Source: Ilumatobacteraceae bacterium (GTDB lineage: Bacteria; Actinomycetota; Acidimicrobiia; Acidimicrobiales; Ilumatobacteraceae). Taken from it: a stretch of DNA of 64,000 bases. The first letter of the stretch is position 1, and each line of letters starts with the position of its first letter. Position numbers and translations under genes: made by a program. This document shows, in pieces, positions 1 through 7,769 of this stretch. The notes beneath the pieces are model-generated. The model saw only the letters and a program-made list of their open reading frames with translations, did no database searches and was not told the origin of the DNA. The stretch is from the NCBI GenBank assembly GCA_033344875.1, contig JAWPMO010000001.1:765595-829594 (forward strand), written 5' to 3'.

Positions 1-156
1 GACCCACACCGTGGGGCCGTCCTCGCGACCGTGGAGCACGAGCACCGGGAGCGTCACGTCTTCTCCGGTGACGAGCTTCGCGATCGGGAGCCCGACCTCC
101 TGTCGGAACCCCGGGCGGACCCGGTTCTGCCCGATCGCGAACGACGGACGGGCCAT
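1..156 (-). CDS. Succinylglutamate desuccinylase/aspartoacylase family protein (5' part only)
   Basis: Only the first 52 codons are present; the gene runs off the left edge. The visible N-terminus begins MARPSFAIGQNRV and ends LPVLVLHGREDGPTVWV. This resembles the first strand pair of AstE/AspA-family zinc-dependent deacylases, just before the expected metal-binding motif, which lies outside the window. Its ATG (156-154) shares bases with the TGA of the upstream retropepsin-like gene (TGATG), so translation is probably coupled. Genes of this family are commonly found with RimK-type ligases and RimB-like proteins, and this context is much of the basis for the call. The substrate is unknown. 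Confidence 0.6.
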   Translation of the reverse strand, partial: MARPSFAIGQNRVRPGFRQEVGLPIAKLVTGEDVTLPVLVLHGREDGPTVWV

Positions 157-635
157 CAGGCCTTGCCCCGGTTCTTGCGACGGGTCGAACGCTTGGGGCG
201 GCCGCCCAGGTACGAACGTCCGGGGTCGACCAGCAGCACGCCGCGCATCGCCTCTCGGCCGACGAGCATCCGGAACCCCATGTCGTCGCGGTTCGCCAGC
301 GTCAGCTCCGCGTCGAGATCGTGACCGACCACCCTGATCGTGGTGCGGACGACGAGCCGCTCGTCCTCGTGCCCGGTCGAGCTCCTGATCGCCCGTCGAT
401 CGACGACGGGCAACTCGGAGCGGACCGTATCGACCTCGGATCGCTGCCACGGGTGGACGGCGAACGACACCCATGGAGCGCCGTCGCGTTCGAACTCCTC
501 GATGTCGAACGCATGGATCGACGACGACCTGGCCCCGGTGTCGAGTTTGGCCTTGACCCAGGGCACGTCGAGGTCGGGAAGCGCCACCCATTCGCGCCAG
601 CCGGCAACGGTGTCCGAAGGGCCGTCGTGATTCAC
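156..635 (-). CDS. RimB-like retropepsin-fold protein ('ATP-dependent zinc protease' family)
   Basis: A protein of about 159 aa with the family core: a W-x-x-W-V-A-L-P-like N-terminus, then AKLDTGARSSSIHA. Its D-T-G-A is the retropepsin aspartyl motif, and the later segment RMLVGREAM matches the conserved fold. The C-terminal tail is very basic (KRSTRRKNRGK). I chose the GTG at 635 because it gives the usual family length of about 150-165 aa. A longer reading frame opens at an ATG at 704 but would overlap the divergent rimK start. Known RimB-type members work with RimK in modifying ribosomal protein S6 or in trimming glutamate tails. Here it is divergent from rimK and overlaps the AstE-like gene downstream. 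Actual proteolytic activity is not established for most of the family. Confidence 0.75.
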   Translation of the reverse strand: MNHDGPSDTVAGWREWVALPDLDVPWVKAKLDTGARSSSIHAFDIEEFERDGAPWVSFAVHPWQRSEVDTVRSELPVVDRRAIRSSTGHEDERLVVRTTIRVVGHDLDAELTLANRDDMGFRMLVGREAMRGVLLVDPGRSYLGGRPKRSTRRKNRGKA

Positions 636-660
636 CCTGGTAGTTTCGCTGATCTTGACG

Positions 661-1851
661 ATGAAACTCGCAATCCTCTCCCGAGCACCCCGTTCGTACA
701 GCACGCAGCGGCTCCGGTCGGCGGCGATCGAACGTGGTCACGACGTGAAGGTGCTGAACACGCTCCGGTTCTCGATCGACCTCTCGGGCCGCGAGCCGGA
801 TCTCCAGTTCCGTGGCAAACAGCTCTCGAGCTACGACGCGATCCTGCCGCGGATCGGCAACTCGATCACGTACTTCGGCACCGCGGTCGTGCGGCAGTTC
901 GAGCAGATGGACGTGTACACGCCCAACACAGCGAACGGCATCTCGAACTCGCGCGACAAGCTGCGCGCGATCCAGATCCTGTCGCGGCACAACATCGGGA
1001 TGCCGGCGACCACGTTCGCCCGTGACCGTGCCGACGTGTTGCCGGCGATCGAACGCGTGGGTGGTGCGCCCGTCGTGATCAAGCTCCTCGAGGGCACCCA
1101 GGGGATCGGCGTGATCCTGGCACCCGACACGAAGGTCGCCGAGGCGATCATCGAGACCCTGCAGAGCACCAAGCAGAACGTGCTGATCCAGCGCTTCGTC
1201 GCCGAGAGCAAGGGTCGTGACATCCGAGCCCTGGTCGTCGGCGATCGTGTCGTCGCCGCCATGCGTCGCGTCGCGCAGGGTGAGGAGTTCCGGTCCAACG
1301 TCCACCGTGGTGGTCGGGTCGAGGCGGTCGAGCTCGACCCGGCGTACGAGGAGACGGCGGTGCGCTCCGCTCAGATCATGGGTCTGCGAGTGGCGGGCGT
1401 CGACATGCTGGAGAGCGATCACGGTCCCTCGGTGATGGAGGTCAACTCGTCACCAGGTCTCGAGGGCATCGAGACCGCGACGAAGCTCGACGTGGCCGGA
1501 GCGATCATCGACTACATCGACAATCAGGTCGCGTTCCCCGACATCGACGTGCGTCAGCGGTTGACCGTGAGCACCGGGTACGGCGTCGCCGAGCTCCTGG
1601 TGCACGAGGGTGCCGACCTGATCGGTTCGACCATCGCCGAGTCGGGTCTGCGAGATCGTGACATCGCGGTCCTGACCCTGCATCGCGGTACCACCGTGAT
1701 CCCCAACCCCAAGGGTTCGCGCGAGCTCGAGGCGGGCGACCGTCTGCTCTGCTTCGGCAAGCTGGAGGAGATGCGGGGCATGATCCCCGAGCGTCGCCGC
1801 AAGCGGGCGCGCGTCAAGAAGCTCCCGAAGCAGCCGATCCCCGAGGCCTGA
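661..1851 (+). CDS. rimK: RimK-family alpha-L-glutamate ligase with extra C-terminal RCK_C-like domain
   Basis: ATP-grasp ligase of 396 aa. Residues 1-95 form the RimK preATP-grasp domain (AILSRAPRSYSTQRL, then ILPRIGNSITYFG). Residues 96-290 form the ATP-grasp domain, with KLLEGTQGIGVILA as the nucleotide-binding loop, AGVDMLES, and VMEVNSSPGLEGIE as the metal/ATP site. RimK enzymes add glutamates to the C-terminus of S6 or make poly-glutamate. The usual enzyme is about 300 aa. This one continues for about 90 residues that look like a TrkA/RCK C-terminal domain (VHEGADLIGSTIAESGLRDRDIAV, then ELEAGDRLLCFG), normally a ligand-sensing module of K+ transport proteins. I prefer the ATG at 661 over the in-frame TTG at 655. 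Only about 25 bp separate it from the divergent neighbour's GTG, so leaderless transcripts are possible. Confidence 0.85.
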   Translation: MKLAILSRAPRSYSTQRLRSAAIERGHDVKVLNTLRFSIDLSGREPDLQFRGKQLSSYDAILPRIGNSITYFGTAVVRQFEQMDVYTPNTANGISNSRDKLRAIQILSRHNIGMPATTFARDRADVLPAIERVGGAPVVIKLLEGTQGIGVILAPDTKVAEAIIETLQSTKQNVLIQRFVAESKGRDIRALVVGDRVVAAMRRVAQGEEFRSNVHRGGRVEAVELDPAYEETAVRSAQIMGLRVAGVDMLESDHGPSVMEVNSSPGLEGIETATKLDVAGAIIDYIDNQVAFPDIDVRQRLTVSTGYGVAELLVHEGADLIGSTIAESGLRDRDIAVLTLHRGTTVIPNPKGSRELEAGDRLLCFGKLEEMRGMIPERRRKRARVKKLPKQPIPEA

Positions 1852-2266
1852 GCCACACCACGCCGAGCACGATGACGGCGACGCCCGAGAGACACACGCC
1901 GGGACCGCTCCCGATGCGGAACAGGCCGGCCTCCGGCGCGAACACCAGCGCGGTCGCGGTGCCGCCGACCCAGCAGGCCGCGAGGGCGGCCGCGCCCGCT
2001 GCCACGCGTACGCGGACGTGGCCGGTTGCGGCGGCCCAGCTCGCGATGGTCGTCGCGACGAGGAGGAGCGGAACGAGCGGCCACAGCCGGAGCGACCAGG
2101 CGACGACGCCGCTCGGGGCGAAGCCGAGCCGCTCCACCAGATCGAAGATCGTGTAGCTCGAACGGTCCCGGGATCCCGACCGCAGCCAGGGCATGAAGGT
2201 CCCGGTCAGGGCGACGGCGGCTCCGGCCGTGACCGTCACGGCACCACGGATCGCTCGGTCCACCAC
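1814..2266 (-). CDS. Small polytopic membrane protein, function unknown
   Basis: A 150-aa protein with a GTG start. It has about four hydrophobic segments: roughly residues 8-28, 55-80, 88-110 and 122-142 (VCLSGVAVIVLGVVWL). After the first helix comes a short exposed stretch, WLRSGSRDRSSYTIFDLVERLGF. This W-x-x-S-G…S-x-F-D pattern recurs in small actinobacterial membrane proteins of unknown role, a weak resemblance. The 3' end overlaps the rimK tail by 38 nt in convergent orientation. No catalytic motif is visible and no function can be given. Confidence 0.6.
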   Translation of the reverse strand: MVDRAIRGAVTVTAGAAVALTGTFMPWLRSGSRDRSSYTIFDLVERLGFAPSGVVAWSLRLWPLVPLLLVATTIASWAAATGHVRVRVAAGAAALAACWVGGTATALVFAPEAGLFRIGSGPGVCLSGVAVIVLGVVWLRPRGSAASGAS

Positions 2267-2300
2267 GGTACGAGCGTAGGCGGCGGCGTACCGTGCTCAC

Positions 2301-3869
2301 ATGACGTCGTTGCCGCACAGCAGTGTCCGAGGCACCAGGCACATGGTTGCCGCAGCCGATCAACTCGCATCCCGCGCCGGTGACCTGATCTTCGAGCGCG
2401 GCGGCAACGCCGTCGACGCGGCGATCGCGACGAACGCCGCGATCGCCGTCACCGGACCGCACCTCTGCGGCATGGGCGGCGATCTGTTCGCGCTCGTGCA
2501 CACACCCGACGGTGTGGTCGCACTCAACAGCAGCGGCCGAGCCGGGTCGGGCAGCGACGCTGCAGCACTGCGCGACGAGGGAGCGACCTCGATGCCCTTC
2601 CGGCACGACGTCCGTGCCGTGACCGTGCCGGGCTGTGTCGACGGCTGGATCGCCCTCCACACCCGGTTCGGGTCGATGCCGTTGGAGGACCTGCTGGCAC
2701 CGGCGATCGACCTGGCCGAGATCGGCTTCCCCGCGAGCCCCCTGCTCGCCGGGTCGGTGCAGCGCCTCGACGACGCCGGACGTGCACAGTTGGACGAACT
2801 CGCAGCGCAGGCGACCCGAACCGGTGCCGTGGTGCGACGCCTCGGAGCCGGTCGTGCGTTGCGCGCGATCGCCGCGACCGGTCGTGACGGCTTCTACGGC
2901 GGCGAGTTCGGCGATGGGCTGATACGACTCGGGGACGGTCTCTTCTCCCAGGCCGACCTCGACCGGGATCAGGCCGACTGGGTCGAACCGTTGACGGCTC
3001 CGGCGTTCGGGGTGGACCTCCACACGATCGGGCCCAACTCGCAGGGCTACCTCACCCTCGGCGGTGCGCTCCTCGCCGAGGGTCTCGACCTTCCCGACGA
3101 CCCCGACGACGAGCGGTGGGCGCACCTGCTGATCGAGGCGGCCAAGTTGGCGGGCTACGACCGCCCGGCAGCGCTGCACGAACACGCCGACGGCGCAGCG
3201 CTCCTCGACGCCATCCGGTCGCGGGCCGACCGGCTCGACACCGAGCGCGCCGGCGACTACGCCGTGGCGACCGGGGCCGGCGACACGACCTACCTGTGCA
3301 CCGCAGAGGCCGACGGCCTCGCCGTGTCGTTGATCCAGTCGAACGCCTCGGGGTTCGGCTCGTGGCTCGCCGAGCCCAACACCGGCATCAACCTGCACAA
3401 TCGCGGTCTCGGCTTCAACCTGATCGAGGGGCACGGCGCCGAGCTCGGACCGGGGCGACGTCCGCCGCACACCCTGTCGCCGGCGCTGGCGACATCGGGC
3501 GGCGCGCTCCGATCGGTGTTCGGCACGATGGGTGGTGACGCCCAGCCGCAGATCCTGTTGCAGGTTGCCGCTCGCCTGTTCCGCCACGGTCAGTCACCCG
3601 CGGCGGCGATCGGTGCCCCGCGGTGGGCGCTCGCCGGACCCGCGACCGGGTTCGACACCTGGAGTGAGCCGAACGCCCAGGTCGTCGACCTCGAGGGTCA
3701 CGCTCCCGCGACCTGGACCGAGCTGACGGCCAGGGGGCACCGCACCAATGCGTGTCCGCCTTACGACAGCGGCTTCGGGCACGCCCACGCGATCACGCTC
3801 GACGACGAAGGGGTGTTGGCAGGCGCCGCCGACCCGCGGGCCAGGGTGTCTGCCACGATCGGCCGCTAG
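2301..3869 (+). CDS. Gamma-glutamyltransferase/acylase family protein (Ntn hydrolase)
   Basis: 522 aa. The N-terminus carries the family signatures ASRAGDLIFERGGNAVDAAIA and GPHLCGMGGDLFALVH. The autoprocessing and nucleophile site is GDTTYLC at about residues 327-333, with Thr329 expected to become the N-terminus of the small subunit. SNASGFGSW and a Gly-rich TMGGDAQPQ follow, as in other members. There is no signal peptide, so this is probably a cytoplasmic gamma-glutamyltransferase-like hydrolase or acylase rather than the secreted glutathione-degrading enzyme. The small subunit is of ordinary size and the gene looks intact. It is followed 58 bp later by a class V aminotransferase on the same strand, a possible operon partner. 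The true acyl substrate cannot be read from the sequence. Confidence 0.85.
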   Translation: MTSLPHSSVRGTRHMVAAADQLASRAGDLIFERGGNAVDAAIATNAAIAVTGPHLCGMGGDLFALVHTPDGVVALNSSGRAGSGSDAAALRDEGATSMPFRHDVRAVTVPGCVDGWIALHTRFGSMPLEDLLAPAIDLAEIGFPASPLLAGSVQRLDDAGRAQLDELAAQATRTGAVVRRLGAGRALRAIAATGRDGFYGGEFGDGLIRLGDGLFSQADLDRDQADWVEPLTAPAFGVDLHTIGPNSQGYLTLGGALLAEGLDLPDDPDDERWAHLLIEAAKLAGYDRPAALHEHADGAALLDAIRSRADRLDTERAGDYAVATGAGDTTYLCTAEADGLAVSLIQSNASGFGSWLAEPNTGINLHNRGLGFNLIEGHGAELGPGRRPPHTLSPALATSGGALRSVFGTMGGDAQPQILLQVAARLFRHGQSPAAAIGAPRWALAGPATGFDTWSEPNAQVVDLEGHAPATWTELTARGHRTNACPPYDSGFGHAHAITLDDEGVLAGAADPRARVSATIGR

Positions 3870-3927
3870 TTCAAGGACGCCGCAAGATCGGGGCGGTCAT
3901 CACCCTGATGGGGCTACGGTTCGTCCC

Positions 3928-5622
3928 GTGTCGGACAGGCTGATCGAGACGATTCGGGATTCGGTGATCGGTGCCGACGAGATGGTCGAGGGACCATTCG
4001 GCGCACGCCCTGTGGTGTACGCCGACTACACGGCGTCGGGACGATCGCTCCGCTTCATCGAGGACTACATCGCCGATGTCGTCCTGCCGCTGTACGCGAA
4101 CACGCACACCGAGTCGTCGGGGACCGGACTCCAGACCAGCCGCTTCCGCGAGGACGCGCGTCGCATCATCGCCGACTGCGTCGGTGCGACCGACGAACAC
4201 GCCGTGCTGTTCTGCGGCAGCGGATCGACCGCTGCGATCGCGAAACTCGTCGGCGTGTTGGGCATCCGGGTGCCGTCCAACCTCGACGACTCGCACCATC
4301 TGACGACGCACATCCCGCTCCACGATCGACCGGTCGTGTTCATCGGTCCGTACGAGCACCACTCGAACGAACTGCCGTGGCGTGAGTCGATCGCCGAGGT
4401 CGTCACGATCGACGAGGACGTCGACGGTCACGTCGACCTCGCCCAACTCGAGGCCGAGCTCGAGCGCTACCGGTACCGGCCGCGCCTGATCGGGTCGTTC
4501 TCGGCGGCGTCGAACGTCACCGGCATCACCACCGACGTGCGGGCGGTGTCGAGCCTGCTCCACCGGTACGGCGCGATCGCCCTGTGGGACTACGCCGCCG
4601 CCGCACCGTACGTGCAGATCGACATGGGCTCACCCGACGATGGCGACGACTATCTCGATGCGATCTTCGTGTCACCGCACAAGCTGATCGGCGGGCCGGG
4701 CACACCTGGGCTGCTCGTGGCCCGCCGCAATCTGTTCACCAACCGTGTCCCCGACGTGCCCGGCGGCGGCACGGTCGCCTTCGTCAACCCCGAGGAACAC
4801 GGCTACCTCGATCGGATCGAGCATCGCGAGGAAGGCGGAACCCCCGACATCATCGGGTCGATCCGTGCCGGCCTCGTGTTCCAGTTGAAGGAGGCCGTCG
4901 GGATCGAGTGCATCGTCGAACGTGAGGAACGGTTCCTCCGCCGCGCGATCGAACGCTGGGACGAGCACCCCAACCTCATGATCCTGGGCAGCCACGATGC
5001 CGAACGCCTCTCGATCGTGTCGTTCGTCGTCCGTGACGTGCCACCCGGTACCGAACCGGTGCCCGGTCGGTACCTCCATCACAACTTCGTCGTCAGCGTG
5101 CTCAACGACCTGTTCGGTATCCAGTCGCGCGGCGGTTGCTCGTGCGCCGGCCCGTACGGTCACCGACTCCTCGGCATCGACCTCGAGCGTTCGCACGAGT
5201 TCGAACGCGAGATCACCCGAGGGTGCGAGGGCATCAAGCCGGGCTGGGTCCGGGTGAACTTCAACTACTTCATCGACGACGACACCTTCGACTACGTCGT
5301 CGATGCGGTGTCGCTGCTCGCGGACGAGGGTCGCAAACTCCTCCCCTACTACCGCTTCGAGCCCGACACCGGCCTGTGGAAGCATCGCGACGGCCTCGCC
5401 GGTGCTCCGCTGTCGCTGAGCGATGTCGACTACGGCACCGGTGAGATGACGTACCACCGCCGGCCGCAGTTCCTGCCCGACGGCGGGCTCGCCGAATACC
5501 TCGATCGGGCTCGGACGCTGCTGGGTGAGCTGTCGGATGCCGCCCCGACGCCGCTCGGGCTGCCCGACACCACGCAGGACTTCGAGCATCTGCGCTGGTT
5601 CCCCTACCCCGACGAGGCCTGA
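3928..5622 (+). CDS. Class V-fold PLP-dependent aminotransferase/cysteine-desulfurase-like protein
   Basis: About 564 aa from a GTG at 3928 (VSDRLIETIRDSVIG). The frame stays open upstream but looks non-coding there and overlaps the previous gene. PLP-enzyme landmarks are present: YADYTASGRSLRFIEDY at the N-terminus, FCGSGSTAAIAKL (phosphate-binding region), LWDYAAAAPYVQIDM (cofactor-contacting Asp), and SPHKLIGGPGTPGLLV with Lys252 as the predicted Schiff-base lysine. A Cys-rich loop, SRGGCSCAGPYGHRLLG, sits where cysteine desulfurases keep their catalytic loop. The protein is about 150 residues longer than typical SufS/IscS proteins because of a C-terminal extension ending around YRFEPDTGLWKHRDG. 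No Suf/Isc genes are nearby, so a housekeeping Fe-S role is unlikely. The substrate is unknown. Confidence 0.8.
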   Translation: MSDRLIETIRDSVIGADEMVEGPFGARPVVYADYTASGRSLRFIEDYIADVVLPLYANTHTESSGTGLQTSRFREDARRIIADCVGATDEHAVLFCGSGSTAAIAKLVGVLGIRVPSNLDDSHHLTTHIPLHDRPVVFIGPYEHHSNELPWRESIAEVVTIDEDVDGHVDLAQLEAELERYRYRPRLIGSFSAASNVTGITTDVRAVSSLLHRYGAIALWDYAAAAPYVQIDMGSPDDGDDYLDAIFVSPHKLIGGPGTPGLLVARRNLFTNRVPDVPGGGTVAFVNPEEHGYLDRIEHREEGGTPDIIGSIRAGLVFQLKEAVGIECIVEREERFLRRAIERWDEHPNLMILGSHDAERLSIVSFVVRDVPPGTEPVPGRYLHHNFVVSVLNDLFGIQSRGGCSCAGPYGHRLLGIDLERSHEFEREITRGCEGIKPGWVRVNFNYFIDDDTFDYVVDAVSLLADEGRKLLPYYRFEPDTGLWKHRDGLAGAPLSLSDVDYGTGEMTYHRRPQFLPDGGLAEYLDRARTLLGELSDAAPTPLGLPDTTQDFEHLRWFPYPDEA

Positions 5623-5638
5623 GGCCCGCCGGCGACCG

Positions 5639-6868
5639 TCAGCGGTGGATGGCGCGGTCGGTCGACGATGCCGCGACCAACCGCCCACGGTGGAACACCT
5701 TGCGATCAGCGGGCGCGTCCGCGATCGCCTCTCTGATCGACGCCGCGTCGATCGCCACGAAGTCGGCGGGATCTCCCACATCGAACCGGACGGTCGGCAG
5801 CCGCATGGCACGTCGTACGTTGTTGCTCACCATGTCGTAGGCGTCGTCCGGCAGCACGTGGCCCGCCATCACCAACAGGGCGGCGGTCTCGAGCGGGTCG
5901 GATCGACCGACGAGGTTGAACGGGTCCTGCACGTTGTCGCCGCCGGCCGCGATCAGCACTCCCGCGTCGCGTAGCGCCGCGATCGCGGTGAGCCCGCGCG
6001 GCGTGGCCTGAACGTGGTCCCGGCCCTGGAGGAACAGGTTGGTCTGGGGCAGCGGGACGATGGCGATTCCGGCCGCGGCGACCTCGCCGGCGACCGCGGC
6101 CTGCACCTCGGGCGTCTGCATCCCCAGGCTGACACAGTGGCTGGCGGCCACGCGCCCTTCGAGGCCACGATCGATCACCGCACGCGCGAGGTCGCGCAGC
6201 GTCAGCATCGTCGGATCGAGCGTCTCGTCGACGTGCAAGTCGACCGGGACACCGCCGGACTCGGCCGCGTCGAGCGCCACCTGGATCGAACCGACCCCGT
6301 CGGGTTCGAGATGGGGACAGCCACCGACGAGGTCGACGCCGCGGTCGAGCGCCTGACGCAACGCTGCACGGTTGGCATCGCTCCCCTCGCCCGACATCGG
6401 CGAATGTGTCAGCGCGACGAACTCGACGTGCATGAGTCCCTCGAAGTCGGCGACCGCCTCCTGGGCGGCGAGCAGGTGCGTGATACCCGAACCCGAGCCG
6501 CAGTTGATGTGACTCCGCACCGCGGTCACGCCGTTCAGCAGCAGCTTGTCGAGTGCAGCACGCACCCGGACGACCATGTCGTCGTGCGTGAAGAGTCCGG
6601 CTTCCGCTGCCGCGACCCAGGCCTCGATCGCTCCCCGCAGGTCGCCGGTGGGGTTCGGAACGGCCTCGGCGGTCAGGGCCTTGTCGAGGTGAGCGTGCGG
6701 CTCCGCCATCGCCGGCAGGAGCAGCCAACCGCCGAGATCGTGGACCTCGGCATCCGCCGCTGCCTCAGGGGCGGGTGAGCCGCTGGGCGTCACGGCGACG
6801 ATGACACCGTCACGGGTCTCGATGTCGACGTGGCGGCCGTCGGCGAGTCGGGCATTTCGGATCAGCAT
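5639..6868 (-). CDS. Cytosine-deaminase-like amidohydrolase
   Basis: A 409-aa amidohydrolase-superfamily enzyme. Metal-site motifs occur in order: AEPHAHLDKAL (His58 and His60), VDLHVDETLD (a metal-ligand His and a downstream acid), VAASHCVSLG, and IAAGGDNVQDPF with the metal-binding Asp. The spacing and the HVDE and GGDN boxes match the CodA/TRZ-like branch that deaminates or hydrolyses cyclic amides. The product could be cytosine, a hydantoin-like ring or another heterocycle; sequence alone cannot decide. It is divergent from the creatininase-family gene (35 bp between starts), suggesting joint regulation of cyclic amide breakdown. No signal peptide is present, so it is cytoplasmic. Confidence 0.8.
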   Translation of the reverse strand: MLIRNARLADGRHVDIETRDGVIVAVTPSGSPAPEAAADAEVHDLGGWLLLPAMAEPHAHLDKALTAEAVPNPTGDLRGAIEAWVAAAEAGLFTHDDMVVRVRAALDKLLLNGVTAVRSHINCGSGSGITHLLAAQEAVADFEGLMHVEFVALTHSPMSGEGSDANRAALRQALDRGVDLVGGCPHLEPDGVGSIQVALDAAESGGVPVDLHVDETLDPTMLTLRDLARAVIDRGLEGRVAASHCVSLGMQTPEVQAAVAGEVAAAGIAIVPLPQTNLFLQGRDHVQATPRGLTAIAALRDAGVLIAAGGDNVQDPFNLVGRSDPLETAALLVMAGHVLPDDAYDMVSNNVRRAMRLPTVRFDVGDPADFVAIDAASIREAIADAPADRKVFHRGRLVAASSTDRAIHR

Positions 6869-6903
6869 CGTGTCGCAGCGTAGATGTCACTAACGTCGAA
6901 CCC

Positions 6904-7674
6904 ATGAGTCGTCGCTACGAGGAACTGTCCGGACCCGAGATCCTCGATCGCATCACCCCGTCGTCCACGTTGCTGCTGCCGATCGGGGCGGTCGAACAGC
7001 ACGGCCCGCACCTCCCGCTCGCCGTCGACCACGTGATCGCCCACGAGACCGCCACGGCGGTGGTCGACGAGGTCGGCGCCGACCTCGATATCTGGCAACT
7101 CCCGACACTGTCGGTGAGCAAGTCGAACGAGCACGCGTGGTCGCCCGGCACGCTCTGGTACTCGGCCGAGACGATGATGTCGATCCTCCGCGATCTCGGG
7201 CGTGGCATCGCGAGCACGGGTGCCGAGCGGCTGGTGCTGCTCAACGGGCACGGCGGCAACACCACGCTGCTGAACACGGCACTCCGTGAGCTGCGCTTGC
7301 AGTTCGGCCTCAAGACCTTCCTCGTCCACCCCTCGGTGCCTCCCGCGTACGGCGGGTCGTCGACGGCCGACGAACTCGGCATGGGCATCCACGGTGGCCG
7401 CAACGAGACCTCGGTGTTCATGCATCTCCGTCCCGACCTGGTCGATCTCTCCAAGGCCGAACGCAAGGTGCCCGAGGCGCTCGCCGAGAACGAGTTCGTC
7501 AAGTTCGGCGGCGCGGTCATGTTCGGCTGGCTGTCGAACGACTTCGATCCCGACGGCTACATCGGCGACCCGACCGGAGCGAACGCCGATCTCGGCAAAC
7601 AGCTCTTCGAGGCCAACGTCGCGCACCTCGGCCGTCAGATGGCCGAGATCGTGAAGTTCGACTTCGGTCGATAG
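6904..7674 (+). CDS. Creatininase-family amidohydrolase
   Basis: 256 aa. The N-terminal metal motif LLPIGAVEQHGPHLPLAVDH supplies Glu31, His33 and Asp42, the classical creatininase ligands. LVLLNGHGGNTTLLN and MGIHGGRNETSVFMH are the other two conserved boxes, the latter giving the C-terminal metal-ligand Glu. The family includes creatininase, the ArfB formamide hydrolase of flavin synthesis and MftE of mycofactocin maturation. No mycofactocin or riboflavin gene is nearby, while a cyclic-amide hydrolase gene is divergent, so a catabolic amidohydrolase is the simplest reading. The stop codon TAG directly abuts a long inverted repeat that separates it from the convergent LLM gene. Confidence 0.8.
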   Translation: MSRRYEELSGPEILDRITPSSTLLLPIGAVEQHGPHLPLAVDHVIAHETATAVVDEVGADLDIWQLPTLSVSKSNEHAWSPGTLWYSAETMMSILRDLGRGIASTGAERLVLLNGHGGNTTLLNTALRELRLQFGLKTFLVHPSVPPAYGGSSTADELGMGIHGGRNETSVFMHLRPDLVDLSKAERKVPEALAENEFVKFGGAVMFGWLSNDFDPDGYIGDPTGANADLGKQLFEANVAHLGRQMAEIVKFDFGR

Positions 7675-7769
7675 ATCGCGAGTTGTGCCTGGAGGATCAG
7701 CGGATAGGTCGCTCCGCTCCTTTTTGTTCCGCTGATTCCTCCCCGTATCCATTGGGACAACTCGCGATC
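7674..7769. terminator. Long inverted repeat between convergent genes (probable bidirectional terminator)
   Basis: Perfect 13-bp arms GATCGCGAGTTGT (7674-7686) and ACAACTCGCGATC (7757-7769) frame the intergenic space exactly. An inner pair, GGAGGATCAGCGGA (7691-7704) with TCCGCTGATTCCTCC (7728-7742), pairs with a single bulge. A CTCC-TTTTT run lies at 7717-7725. The left arm starts at the last base of one stop codon and the right arm overlaps the stop of the other gene. Confidence 0.65.

Noticed and set aside
1554..3587. Minus-strand frame of 677 codons opposite rimK and the gamma-glutamyltransferase-like gene
   Set aside because: It spans two well-supported plus genes and has no recognisable domain.
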